A DNA stretch of 64,000 nucleotides from Polynucleobacter sp. MG-5-Ahmo-C2 (GCF_018687735.1 NZ_CP061304.1:496001-560000), one strand, 5' to 3'; positions 37,847 through 47,004 are shown, numbered from the stretch's first letter. The notes: a model not told the origin generated them from the letters alone. Program-made: numbers and translations.

Positions 37847-39937
37847 ATGAGTCAAAAACTAGTATGTAACTGTAATGGCACCATGCCTTTGGATGCAAAG
37901 GCGCTTGGCGTCCCAGTGCATCACTCTCTGTGCAGGCAAGAGGTCGGATCTTTTTTAAAAGCTCTCGATGGATCGGATTCATTAGTGATTGCCTGTACTC
38001 AAGAGGGCGCTCTATTTAGTGAACTAGCGGAGCAGTCAGAGAAACCTTTGGTTGCACCCCTACGTTTTGTGAATATCCGTGAAGTCGCAGGTTGGACTCA
38101 AGAAGCTAAAACTTCTGGACCGAAGATTGCCGCTTTGCTTGCTCTGGCAGATATGCCGGAAGCTGAACCTGTCCCGGTCGTAAATTATGAAAGCGAAGGC
38201 AGGCTCTTAATTGTTGGTGCAGGTTCTGTGGTTTTGCCTTGGGCGGAGAAGCTAAGCACTTCGTTAGATGTTTCGGTTTTATGTACTGAGCCCGGTGATT
38301 TGCCCTTGGTGCGTAACTATCCTATATATACCGGTTCAGTTACTAAGTTAGATGGCTATCTTGGTAATTTCTCCGTCAACTGGGATCTGCAGAATCCTAT
38401 CGACCCAGAAATGTGCACGCGCTGTGGCGCTTGCGTTGAGGCTTGCCCAGAAAACGCTATTGATCTTTCTTTTCAGATTGATTTAGATAAATGTAAATCA
38501 CATCGCTCATGCGTCACTGCGTGCGCAAGCATTGGCGCAATCTCGTTTGATCGCAAAGAGCGCGAGCGTAATGCAGAATTTGATTTGATTTTAGATCTAC
38601 GTACTGATCCAAAAATGCGCATGAGTCAAACGCCACAGGGATATTTCGCTCCTGGTAAAGATCCACTGGATCAAGCATTGGCAGTCAATCAATTGCTCGA
38701 GATGGTGGGTGAGTTTGAGAAGCCAAAATATTTTGTCTATAACGAAAAAATCTGCGCACATGGCCGTAATGGAAAAGTAGGTTGCAGTTCCTGTATTGAC
38801 ACCTGCTCAACAGGTGCGATTAGTTCTTTATTCAAGAGTGGTCAGGGTAGCGTTGAGGTAAATCCCAATCTTTGCATGGGTTGTGGAGCATGTTCCACGG
38901 CCTGCCCATCGGGTGCAATGCGCTACAACTACCCTAGCGTGCCCCATCAAGGCAAAGAGTTAAAAACGATTGCTACCGTTTTTAGTGCTGAAGCCAAGAA
39001 ATTAAATCAATCCACAGCGCCAAGTCTGCTTTTGCATACTTTGAGTGCCGGCACGCAAATAATAGATGGTTTAGGCCGCTCTGCTCATGTAATGCCTAAA
39101 CAATTTGAAGGTTTGCCATCATTTGTTATTCCCTATGGCATTGAACATATCGCATCTACAGGTTTGGATTTATGGCTTGGTGCACTCACTTATGGATTTG
39201 CAGAAGTAGTCTTGCTCTTTAGTGGTGACGAGGATCCGGTTTATCGCGCGACGCTTGAGGAGCAGGCCGAGCTTGCCAATGCCATCTTGAAAGCGTACGG
39301 ATTTGATGAGCGTATTCGTTTAATCATGGCCCAATCAGCTAATGATTTACAAACCGTTTCTAAAGCAATGGGTGCATTGCGTCAGCGCGGTGCTCTGAAT
39401 ACAATTTGTACGCCTGCTAGCTTTGGTTTATCGAATCAAAAGCGTGAGACTGTCGAGGCTGTTCTAGAGCATTTACAAAAACAGGCAAAGACCCCATTGC
39501 CAGAAGCGGGCGTTGCACTTCCAAAGTCTTCTCTATTGGGTGGTCTGGACATCAATAAAGATGCTTGCACTTTATGCATGTCTTGCGTGAGTAGCTGTCC
39601 TGAGGGCGCGCTTTTGGACAACCCGGACGAGCCAATACTTTCTTTTATTGAAAAGCAGTGCGTTCAATGCGGTATTTGTGCGCAGACTTGTCCCGAGCAA
39701 GCTCTGACCTTAAATCCCCGTTTACAGACGGTTGAGCGACGCAAACAAAGAGCGGTCCTCAATGAGACTCAGGCTTTTCATTGCATTAGCTGCGGGAAGC
39801 CATTTGGAACTTTAAAGATGGTTGATCTAATGCTGACAAAGCTGGGTGCTCATGGTGCTTTTGCAGGCGCTGCAATGGATAGACTCAAGATGTGTGGTGA
39901 TTGTCGAGTGGTTGATATGGTGAAGAAAGAAACATGA
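37847..39937 (+). CDS. Multi-[4Fe-4S] ferredoxin-type protein of the formate dehydrogenase cluster
   Basis: This 696-residue cytoplasmic iron-sulfur protein has at least four classic ferredoxin motifs: CTRCGACVEACPENA (about 188), CMGCGACSTACPSGA (about 344), CTLCMSCVSSCPEGA (about 576) and CVQCGICAQTCPEQA (about 605). Two less regular cysteine groups are CKSHRSCVTACA and CSSCIDTCS. A C-terminal pair of CxxC motifs (CISCGK, CGDC) may bind zinc or another cluster. It probably moves electrons in the assembly or function of formate dehydrogenase. Its stop overlaps the TorD-like gene by 4 bp. Confidence 0.88.
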   Translation: MSQKLVCNCNGTMPLDAKALGVPVHHSLCRQEVGSFLKALDGSDSLVIACTQEGALFSELAEQSEKPLVAPLRFVNIREVAGWTQEAKTSGPKIAALLALADMPEAEPVPVVNYESEGRLLIVGAGSVVLPWAEKLSTSLDVSVLCTEPGDLPLVRNYPIYTGSVTKLDGYLGNFSVNWDLQNPIDPEMCTRCGACVEACPENAIDLSFQIDLDKCKSHRSCVTACASIGAISFDRKERERNAEFDLILDLRTDPKMRMSQTPQGYFAPGKDPLDQALAVNQLLEMVGEFEKPKYFVYNEKICAHGRNGKVGCSSCIDTCSTGAISSLFKSGQGSVEVNPNLCMGCGACSTACPSGAMRYNYPSVPHQGKELKTIATVFSAEAKKLNQSTAPSLLLHTLSAGTQIIDGLGRSAHVMPKQFEGLPSFVIPYGIEHIASTGLDLWLGALTYGFAEVVLLFSGDEDPVYRATLEEQAELANAILKAYGFDERIRLIMAQSANDLQTVSKAMGALRQRGALNTICTPASFGLSNQKRETVEAVLEHLQKQAKTPLPEAGVALPKSSLLGGLDINKDACTLCMSCVSSCPEGALLDNPDEPILSFIEKQCVQCGICAQTCPEQALTLNPRLQTVERRKQRAVLNETQAFHCISCGKPFGTLKMVDLMLTKLGAHGAFAGAAMDRLKMCGDCRVVDMVKKET

Positions 39938-40584
39938 GTGAAATAGAAAGAGAAGTAGTGAAAGATACTCAATCGACCGAAGTTGGGGATGTCGGTTTGC
40001 CAGAGGATTTGGCTAGAGCGGATCTTTATGGATTGATTGCTCGCTTTTTTCACTTACCACCAGATCAAGAGCTTCTCGATCAAATAGCGGCCACCGCCGA
40101 TCAACAGGATGCTGCTGATGAAGCGCCTTTGGCGAAAGCTTGGATGGATGTGGTTGAGGTGGCTAAAAACAATCCAGCCAAAGTTTGGCATGATGAGTTC
40201 GATCTCAATTTCATTAGCGTTGGTAAGCCGAATGTTGTTCTTAATGGCTCCTTTTACATGGCAGGGCATCTGAATGAGAAGCCGCTAGTCAATATTCGTA
40301 AGGCGCTGGAAGAATTTGGTCTCGAGGCTGCAGAGGAGGTCACTGAGACCGAGGACCATATTTCAGCCCTATGCGAAGTGATGCGCTACTTAATTGCTGG
40401 GGATGATGTTGAGATATCAAACCTTACAAATCAAAGGGTCTTTTTTAATGAGCATATTCGACCTTGGTATGACCAGTTTTGCGACGTCATAGAGGGCGCT
40501 CCTGAGATGCATCTTTATCGTCCAATCGCCGCTCTAGCCCGAGAATTCCTAGCGATCGAAGGACAAGGCTTTGACATGATTTAA
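39934..40584 (+). CDS. TorD-family molybdoenzyme chaperone
   Basis: This 216-residue all-helical protein is of the TorD/DmsD family. These chaperones bind the Tat signal of molybdo- or tungstoenzymes and keep them unexported until the cofactor is inserted. Family segments ADLYGLIARFFHLPPD (about 29-44), LNGSFYMAGHLNEKPL and the C-terminal helices support this. The target is most likely FdhA, whose Tat signal is encoded 400 bp downstream. Confidence 0.9.
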   Translation: MSEIEREVVKDTQSTEVGDVGLPEDLARADLYGLIARFFHLPPDQELLDQIAATADQQDAADEAPLAKAWMDVVEVAKNNPAKVWHDEFDLNFISVGKPNVVLNGSFYMAGHLNEKPLVNIRKALEEFGLEAAEEVTETEDHISALCEVMRYLIAGDDVEISNLTNQRVFFNEHIRPWYDQFCDVIEGAPEMHLYRPIAALAREFLAIEGQGFDMI

Positions 40585-40662
40585 TGTTGCGCCGCATCAA
40601 AGGGAAAGTCCTAACATTCCCTTGTGAATGAAATATGTCAAAAATGCAAATACGAATTACAC

Positions 40663-40676
40663 TTGATGCATATCAA
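40663..40676. promoter_or_regulatory. FNR/ANR-type binding site
   Basis: TTGATGCATATCAA is an exact match to the FNR consensus TTGAT-N4-ATCAA, with a C and G completing each flank. It is centred at 40669.5, between the TorD-like gene and the small Tat protein. It is close to the ATG at 40700, so a class II promoter (centre near -41.5) would start transcription at about 40711. That would favour the second ATG at 40736, unless the site acts in repression. Confidence 0.75.
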
Positions 40677-40699
40677 GAATAGTTAGATAGGAACCTACG

Positions 40700-40921
40700 A
40701 TGAGCACAAAATCCAAGATTGCCACTGGCGAAGAAATGAAGACTACACGTCGCAAATTCTTTATTGGGGCTGGCGCTGCTGTTGGTGCTGTCGCTGTAGT
40801 TTCCCAAACCTCCGTTGGCAAAGCTGTTATTCAAGAAATTGGCAGCACCGTAAAAGGTAAAGGCGAAAGCCAAACAATTACCGCACACATGCGTAAGTAC
40901 TACGAAAGCACCATGCTTTAA
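40700..40921 (+). CDS. Small Tat-signal protein of formate dehydrogenase clusters
   Basis: This 73-residue protein matches the 'formate dehydrogenase region TAT target' type. The twin-arginine motif TTRRKFFIGAG lies at about residues 14-24, followed by a hydrophobic AVGAVAVVSQ segment, and a short mature part ends HMRKYYESTML. ATG 40700 has an AGGA site; ATG 40736 would put the Tat motif at the very N-terminus. It is probably exported or membrane-anchored with FdhA. Role is unknown. Confidence 0.88.
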   Translation: MSTKSKIATGEEMKTTRRKFFIGAGAAVGAVAVVSQTSVGKAVIQEIGSTVKGKGESQTITAHMRKYYESTML

Positions 40922-40988
40922 GTGCTCAATTATTAGACTTTGAATCAACTGTTATTAAATCAATAAAAAAACTTCACAGGGACAACAT

Positions 40989-43967
40989 ATGAGTCTGACT
41001 CGTAAATCAAATACCCCACAAAGCAGTCGCCCAACATCACGTTTGATTGGTAGCTTATCCCGCGGCTTAAAAGCAGCGGTTCCTACAATGGATCGCCGAA
41101 CATTCTTAAAGCGTTCGGGGGTAGGCGTTGGTGCCGGTATTGCTGCTAGCCAACTGAGTTTGGTGCAAAAAGCTTCTGCAGAACCAAGCAAAGCAATGCT
41201 CGATGGCAAGGGAAAGATTGAAGTCAAGAGATCTATTTGTACGCACTGTTCAGTAGGTTGCGCGGTGGATGCTACCGTTGAGAATGGTGTCTGGGTGCGT
41301 CAAGATGCAGTATTCGATTCCCCAATTAATATGGGTGCCCACTGTGCCAAAGGTGCTGCCTTACGTGAGCACGGCCACGGTGACTATCGTTTACGCTACC
41401 CAATGAAGTTGGTTGATGGAAAGTATCAGCGTATTTCTTGGGATCAGGCCTTAACTGAAATTACTGCACAGATGAAGAGCATTCGAGAGAAGTACTCTCC
41501 AGATGCGATGTTCTTCATTGGTTCATCCAAACACAATAACGAACAAGCCTACTTACTCCGTAAGTGGGTTTCTTTCTTTGGCACAAACAATACAGACCAT
41601 CAGGCTCGTATTTGTCACTCAACCACTGTTGCTGGTGTAGCAAACACCTGGGGCTATGGTGCAATGACCAATAGCTATAACGACATGATGAATGCTAAGG
41701 CTGCTTTGTACATTGGTTCAAATGCTGCTGAGGCTCATCCAGTTTCAATGTTGATGTTGTTGCATGCTAAAGAAAATGGTTGCAAAGTCATTGTGGTAGA
41801 CCCGCGTTATACCCGTACTGCTGCTAAGTCGGATCAGTTTGTGCGCATTCGTTCAGGCACTGATATTCCTTTCTTGTTTGGTGTGCTGTATCACATTTTC
41901 AAAAATGGTTGGGAAGATAAAAAGTACATTAACGACCGCGTTTATGGCATGGAAGAAATCCGCAAAGAAGTGATGGAGAAGTGGACTCCTGCTGCAGTCG
42001 AAGAGGCTTGCGGTGTGCCAGAGGCGCAAATGTATAAAGTTGCTGAAACCATGGCTAAGAATCGTCCTAGTACTGTGGTTTGGTGTATGGGTCAAACCCA
42101 GCACACCATTGGTAACGCAATGGTTCGTGCCTCATGCATCTTGCAGTTGGCTTTAGGTAACGTTGGTAAATCAGGCGGCGGCACCAATATTTTCCGTGGT
42201 CACGATAACGTTCAAGGCGCTACTGACGTAGGTCCAAACCCAGACTCCTTGCCTGGTTACTACGGCTTGGCTGCGGGCTCATGGAAGCATTTCGCAACCG
42301 TTTGGGGCGTTGACTACGAATGGATTAAAGGTCGCTACGCACCAGACATGATGGAAAAGTCTGGTACTACAGTTTCTCGCTGGGTGGATGCTGTTCTTGA
42401 AAAGAACGACATGATTGATCAGCAAACCAACGTCAAAGGTTTGTTCTTCTGGGGTCATGCGCCTAACTCACAAACTCGTGGCTTGGATATGAAGCGCGCA
42501 ATGGATAAGCTGGATCTCTTGGTAGTGGTTGATCCATATCCAAGTGCAACTGCTGCAATGGCTGCGATGCCTCCAGCAGAAGGACAAGCAATTAATAAGA
42601 ATCGTAATGTCTATTTGCTTCCAGCCGCGACCCAGTTTGAGACATGCGGAACTGCAACTGCATCTAATCGTTCATTGCAATGGCGCGAGAAAGTAATCGA
42701 TCCTCTTTTTGAGTCCGTGCCTGATCACGTCATCATGCAAGCATTTGCAGATCGCTTAGGCTTTGGCGAAGAATTGTCAAAGAACTACAAGATGCTAAGT
42801 TCTAAATTTGCGGGTAAGCAGTGGAAAGAGCCAGAGATTGAATCTATCCTTCGTGAGATTAATCGCTCTGTGTGGACTATTGGTTACACAGGTCAAACTC
42901 CAGAGCGCCTCAAAGCACATATGAGAATGGTCGGCACTTTCGATCCGAAGACTCTCAAGTCCCGTGGTGGTGTTGATCCAGTAACTGGTTATGACACTAC
43001 TGGTGATTACTATGGTTTGCCTTGGCCATGTTATGGCACAGCAGCCATCAAGCACCCAGGTTCACCAAACCTCTATGACACTAGTAAGAGTGTGATGGAG
43101 GGTGGTGGTAACTTCCGTGCAAACTTTGGCGTTGAGCGTGAGGGCGTCAGTTTGTTGGCTGCAGATGGCTCACATTCCAAGGGCGCTGCAATTACGACTG
43201 GTTACCCTGAATTCGATCACGTATTTGTGAAGAAGCTCGGTTGGTGGGATCAGTTGACCGATGATGAGAAAAAACTCGCTGAAGGTAAGAACTGGAAGAC
43301 CGACTTGTCGGGCGGTATCCAACGTGTGGTGATGAAGAATGGTTGTCATCCATTTGGTAATGCTAAGGCGCGTGCAGTTGTTTGGAACTTCCCAGACCCG
43401 GTGCCTATCCACCGTGAGGCGCTTTACAGTACCAATGCGCCGATGATGCGTAAATATCCAACCTCTGCGGACAAAAAGAATTTCTGGCGCTTGCCAACCC
43501 TCTATAAGACTGTTCAAGATCAAAACTTGAACAATAAGCTTTATGAGAAGTTCCCAATCATTCTGACCTCAGGTCGTTTGGTGGAGTACGAGGGTGGTGG
43601 TGATGAGACTCGTTCTAACCCATGGTTGGCGGAGCTCCAACAAGAAAACTTTGTGGAAATTAACCCTAAAGCTGCAGCAGACCGTGGCATTAAGAACTGG
43701 GATTATGTTTGGGTGAAGTCACCAACAGGTGCCAAGATCAAAGTACGCGCAATGGTTACTGAGCGTGTTGACCAGGGAACTGCTTTCGTGCCATTCCACT
43801 TTGCTGGCTGGTGGCAAGGCGAAGACATTCGCAAGTACTACCCAGAAGGTGCGGCTCCAGTAGTTCAAGGCGAGGCGGTCAATACTGCTACTACCTATGG
43901 TTATGACCAGGTGACTATGATGCAAGAGACTAAAACCACTATGTGTCAAATCGAAAAATTTGCCTAA
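40989..43967 (+). CDS. fdhA: Formate dehydrogenase, catalytic alpha subunit
   Basis: This periplasmic molybdenum- or tungsten-bisMGD enzyme oxidises formate to CO2. A Tat signal with RR at 36-37 (MDRRTFLKRSG) follows a 33-residue N-terminal extension. The [4Fe-4S] ligands are Cys84, Cys87, Cys91 and Cys119. The metal ligand is Cys209, next to His210 (RICHSTTV); it is an ordinary cysteine, not selenocysteine. The C-terminal molydopterin-dinucleotide domain spans about 850-992. Length (992 residues) fits the non-Sec periplasmic class. GGGAC supports ATG 40989. Confidence 0.96.
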   Translation: MSLTRKSNTPQSSRPTSRLIGSLSRGLKAAVPTMDRRTFLKRSGVGVGAGIAASQLSLVQKASAEPSKAMLDGKGKIEVKRSICTHCSVGCAVDATVENGVWVRQDAVFDSPINMGAHCAKGAALREHGHGDYRLRYPMKLVDGKYQRISWDQALTEITAQMKSIREKYSPDAMFFIGSSKHNNEQAYLLRKWVSFFGTNNTDHQARICHSTTVAGVANTWGYGAMTNSYNDMMNAKAALYIGSNAAEAHPVSMLMLLHAKENGCKVIVVDPRYTRTAAKSDQFVRIRSGTDIPFLFGVLYHIFKNGWEDKKYINDRVYGMEEIRKEVMEKWTPAAVEEACGVPEAQMYKVAETMAKNRPSTVVWCMGQTQHTIGNAMVRASCILQLALGNVGKSGGGTNIFRGHDNVQGATDVGPNPDSLPGYYGLAAGSWKHFATVWGVDYEWIKGRYAPDMMEKSGTTVSRWVDAVLEKNDMIDQQTNVKGLFFWGHAPNSQTRGLDMKRAMDKLDLLVVVDPYPSATAAMAAMPPAEGQAINKNRNVYLLPAATQFETCGTATASNRSLQWREKVIDPLFESVPDHVIMQAFADRLGFGEELSKNYKMLSSKFAGKQWKEPEIESILREINRSVWTIGYTGQTPERLKAHMRMVGTFDPKTLKSRGGVDPVTGYDTTGDYYGLPWPCYGTAAIKHPGSPNLYDTSKSVMEGGGNFRANFGVEREGVSLLAADGSHSKGAAITTGYPEFDHVFVKKLGWWDQLTDDEKKLAEGKNWKTDLSGGIQRVVMKNGCHPFGNAKARAVVWNFPDPVPIHREALYSTNAPMMRKYPTSADKKNFWRLPTLYKTVQDQNLNNKLYEKFPIILTSGRLVEYEGGGDETRSNPWLAELQQENFVEINPKAAADRGIKNWDYVWVKSPTGAKIKVRAMVTERVDQGTAFVPFHFAGWWQGEDIRKYYPEGAAPVVQGEAVNTATTYGYDQVTMMQETKTTMCQIEKFA

Positions 43968-43994
43968 GTTAAAAAATAAAGTCAGGAGAACACA

Positions 43995-44651
43995 ATGGCA
44001 AGAATGAAATTTATTTGCGACACAGAGCGATGCATCGAATGCAACGGTTGTGTCACTGCCTGTAAAAACGATAACGAAGTGCCTTGGGGTATTAATCGTC
44101 GTCGTGTTGTAACGGTGAATGATGGAATTATTGGTCAGGAAAAATCAATCTCAGTCGCTTGTATGCACTGTACTGATGCGCCTTGTATGGCCGTATGCCC
44201 AGTAGATTGCTTCTACCGCACTGATGAGGGTGTAGTACTGCATGACAAGGACATTTGTATTGGTTGCGGCTATTGCTCCTTTGCCTGCCCATTTGGCGCA
44301 CCACAATTTCTGAGTAAGGGCGCCTTTGGCTCTCGCAGCAAGATGGATAAGTGCACATTCTGTAGCGGCGGCCCAGAAGAAAACGGTAGCGTTGCCGAGT
44401 TTGAAAAGTATGGCCGCAATCGTTTAGCAGAAGGTAAGTTACCTTTGTGTGCTGAAATGTGTTCTACCAAAGCATTGATTGGTGGCGACAGTGACATTAT
44501 TTCTGGGATCTTCAATAACCGCGTTGCTACTCGTGAAAAAAATGGGAAGTATCCTGGCTCTAAAGCTTTTGGTTGGACTACTGCTTATGGTGGACCGGAC
44601 ACTCCAGCACCAACACCAACGCCTGCTGCAAAAATTCCAGGAGCTAAATAA
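43995..44651 (+). CDS. fdhB: Formate dehydrogenase, iron-sulfur beta subunit
   Basis: This 218-residue protein has four [4Fe-4S] cysteine groups (CIECNGCVTAC, CMHCTDAPCMAVC, CIGCGYCSFAC and later CTFC/CAEMC). It passes electrons from the FdhA cofactor to the cytochrome b subunit. There is no signal peptide, so it probably travels through Tat with FdhA. The C-terminus is Pro/Thr/Ala-rich without the membrane helix of E. coli FdnH. Its stop overlaps the next ATG by one base. Confidence 0.94.
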   Translation: MARMKFICDTERCIECNGCVTACKNDNEVPWGINRRRVVTVNDGIIGQEKSISVACMHCTDAPCMAVCPVDCFYRTDEGVVLHDKDICIGCGYCSFACPFGAPQFLSKGAFGSRSKMDKCTFCSGGPEENGSVAEFEKYGRNRLAEGKLPLCAEMCSTKALIGGDSDIISGIFNNRVATREKNGKYPGSKAFGWTTAYGGPDTPAPTPTPAAKIPGAK

Positions 44652-44887
44652 TGAAATTCAATTTCAAAACTCTCGGTTTAGGTTTTGCAGCAGCAGCTCT
44701 GCTGGCCGCATGTTCTGAGCCACCAGAAATTGCAGCAAAAGCTGCCAAGCGTCCTGATGTTGCGCCATATATGGGCGCTAATAATGGATTCATGACAAAG
44801 AACTGGACTCCTGGAAATCAGGCCAGCTGGACTGAATCCACTGATAAGCGGACTCAGGGTCAAAACGAATACAGTCGCGTTAAGTGA
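44651..44887 (+). CDS. Small lipoprotein of the formate dehydrogenase cluster
   Basis: This 78-residue protein has a lipoprotein signal and lipobox LLAAC (Cys near residue 21), and a short polar mature part. It overlaps fdhB by one base and precedes the cytochrome b gene, so it is translated with the formate dehydrogenase subunits. It might anchor or stabilise the complex on the periplasmic side; this is inferred from position only. Confidence 0.82.
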   Translation: MKFNFKTLGLGFAAAALLAACSEPPEIAAKAAKRPDVAPYMGANNGFMTKNWTPGNQASWTESTDKRTQGQNEYSRVK

Positions 44888-44934
44888 TCATCTAAATAAC
44901 TATAAATAAAACGAAAACGTTTAAGGACATGTGT

Positions 44935-45990
44935 ATGAAACGATCATTCTCTAAAGTTCTACGCACTTTGGTAGTGGCTGCTGGTTTTTCGCTGACTCTA
45001 GCAGGCGGGATGAGTTATGCAGAGCGCGCACCAATGGCGCCTTTGCCTTCCCCAAGTGGGGTAGATATTCCACCTTTATCGGTACCAGCTAACCCCAACA
45101 GCTTAGCTAACGGAACTCAGGCTCAGGCACAACCAGCAAACCCTTCTATCTTTACTTCTGCGAATAGCGATCCATACAACTTTGTTAGCATTCCTGATAA
45201 AGAGGCTAGCGTTTTGATTCAGCGCTCTGGTCAAGAGTGGCGCTTGATTCGTAACGGTGTGATTACGGTGTTCGGAGGCTGGATACTGGCGGTTGCTTTC
45301 TTTGGCATTGCGGCGCTTTTTATCGTCAAAGGCCCAATCAAATTGCATGCACCGCTGTCGGGACAAAAAATTAAACGGTTCAATGGCTTTGAGCGTTTTA
45401 CTCACTGGGTGATGGCAGCTAGCTTTATTGGCCTTGCTTTCACTGGCTTGCTGATACTGTACGGCAAGTATTTTGCAATGCCCTTAATGGGCGGTGTTGC
45501 CTATGGGGCATTTCTGAATATCTGTAAGAATATTCACAACTACTCTGGCCCTTTGTTTACTCTGAGCGTAGTGATTTTCTTCCTACTCTTTGCAACTCGA
45601 AATATTCCTGGCGAAGGTGATCTCACTTGGATAAAGTCATTTGGCGGAATGTTTGGTGGCAAACATCCTCCTGCTGGTTTTTTCAATTTTGGAGAAAAGA
45701 TTTGGTTCTGGTTTGGTATGACTTTCTTGGGCTTGGTGATTTCAGGTTCTGGCCTTGTGCTGGACATGATTGTGCCGTTTATGCAAGTTGAGTACATACG
45801 CGGAACGATGCAAATTGCCAATATTATTCATAGTAGCGCTGCAATCTTAATGACTGCGATGGCAATGGGGCATATTTATATAGGTTCTATTGGCATGCAA
45901 GGTTCTATTGATGGCATGAAGACTGGTTACGTTGATGCTACATGGGCTAAAGAGCACCATGAGATCTGGTACAACAAAGTTAACAAATAA
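44935..45990 (+). CDS. fdhC: Formate dehydrogenase, cytochrome b556 gamma subunit
   Basis: This membrane cytochrome b passes electrons from FdhB to quinone. An N-terminal signal sequence (cleavage near MSYA) and a Pro/Asn-rich periplasmic stretch of about 70 residues precede one membrane helix and the four-helix cytochrome b domain (about 150-345). His in FERFTHWVMAASF, with others later, ligates haem. ATG 44935 is preferred over 44929 because AAGGA at 44923-44927 is then seven bases away. Length is 351 residues. Confidence 0.92.
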   Translation: MKRSFSKVLRTLVVAAGFSLTLAGGMSYAERAPMAPLPSPSGVDIPPLSVPANPNSLANGTQAQAQPANPSIFTSANSDPYNFVSIPDKEASVLIQRSGQEWRLIRNGVITVFGGWILAVAFFGIAALFIVKGPIKLHAPLSGQKIKRFNGFERFTHWVMAASFIGLAFTGLLILYGKYFAMPLMGGVAYGAFLNICKNIHNYSGPLFTLSVVIFFLLFATRNIPGEGDLTWIKSFGGMFGGKHPPAGFFNFGEKIWFWFGMTFLGLVISGSGLVLDMIVPFMQVEYIRGTMQIANIIHSSAAILMTAMAMGHIYIGSIGMQGSIDGMKTGYVDATWAKEHHEIWYNKVNK

Positions 45991-45999
45991 GGATAAGCC

Positions 46000-46296
46000 A
46001 TGAAAAAAATCATTGCTTTTGCATTCTGTGTATTTACAGCCACATCAGTTATCGCTGCATTGCCTCCGTTGACACCGGAAGCGCAAGAGGCGGCTAACTT
46101 GGCTAAAGCAAAAACGGCTTATGGAGATAAGGTGGGTGCTTATCAACTTTGCCAAGCTCAAAACCGCGTGGCTGATCGATTTAAGGTGTCTGGTGCACCG
46201 GCACCAGCTGCTTGCACTGCTCCACCACCATTTGTTCCACCCGTTGTTGCCGCTGCAGCTGCACCAGCTGTTCCGGTAGCTCCTGCTGCTAAGTAA
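46000..46296 (+). CDS. Small secreted Ala/Pro-rich protein at the end of the formate dehydrogenase operon
   Basis: I do not recognise this 98-residue product. It has a signal peptide (cleavage near VIAA), two cysteines (Cys51, Cys72) that could form a disulfide, and a low-complexity Ala/Pro/Val tail over the last 25 residues. It lies 9 bp after fdhC and probably belongs to the same transcript. Its stop abuts the stop of the convergent ABC ATPase, with no space for a terminator. Confidence 0.72.
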   Translation: MKKIIAFAFCVFTATSVIAALPPLTPEAQEAANLAKAKTAYGDKVGAYQLCQAQNRVADRFKVSGAPAPAACTAPPPFVPPVVAAAAAPAVPVAPAAK

Positions 46297-47004
46297 TTAA
46301 TCCGTTAGCAATTCTTGATGTAGGTAGCGTTTAGCGGCCTGTGTTTGCGGATTGGAAAAGAAGGGGCCTACGGGTCCCTTTTCTTTTATTTCGCCATGAT
46401 CGATAAAGATGATGTATTGCGCAAGTCTTTGCACCTGAGCAAGTTGGTGTGATGAAAAAATGACATCAGTGTTTTGCATATCAAAATCACGAATCATTTC
46501 TTCAACCTGCTCCGTGGTATTGGGGTCAAGGTTCGCGGTAGGCTCATCCAGTAAGACTAAGTTTGGCTTTTTTAAGATTGCCCGCCCAAGACAAAGCTTT
46601 TGTCTCTCGCCAGCAGATAACTTATGAGCAGGAGTGGAGGCCAGATTCTCCAAGCCAACCCGTTCGATCACTTGCTGTACCTCTGTATCGGTCACTGTAG
46701 AGTCTGCATCCTGGATCATCGCTAAATTGGCTCTAGCTGAAGCCTTAATCATTGGGGTGTGATGTAAAACTAATGCAGTCTTATTGGCAAATGAATAGCT
46801 CACTGTTCCAGTATCTGGTTTGATTAGTCCATCTAAGAGTTTTAATAGGGTGGTTTTGCCTGCACCATTGGGGCCAATGCAAGCGGTAATGCGGTCAGCC
46901 GGAATGATGGCATGCGGAATGCTGAGAATGGTGCGACCATTACTTTTAACTCTGATATCGCGCAGCTCGATAAATCTCGCAAATTGCTCAGTTGTATTAA
47001 CCAT
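46297..47004 (-). CDS. tupC: ABC transporter ATPase, tungstate (TupC) type
   Basis: This is a 235-residue ABC ATPase with Walker A GPNGAGKTT, signature LSAGERQKL and Walker B LVLLDEP. It overlaps the permease gene by 8 bp, so the two form a transporter. The permease type and its convergence on a Mo/W formate dehydrogenase point to tungstate. ATG 47004 is chosen because it overlaps the permease stop; the upstream ATG at 47034 is less likely. Molybdate remains possible. Confidence 0.85.
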   Translation of the reverse strand: MVNTTEQFARFIELRDIRVKSNGRTILSIPHAIIPADRITACIGPNGAGKTTLLKLLDGLIKPDTGTVSYSFANKTALVLHHTPMIKASARANLAMIQDADSTVTDTEVQQVIERVGLENLASTPAHKLSAGERQKLCLGRAILKKPNLVLLDEPTANLDPNTTEQVEEMIRDFDMQNTDVIFSSHQLAQVQRLAQYIIFIDHGEIKEKGPVGPFFSNPQTQAAKRYLHQELLTD

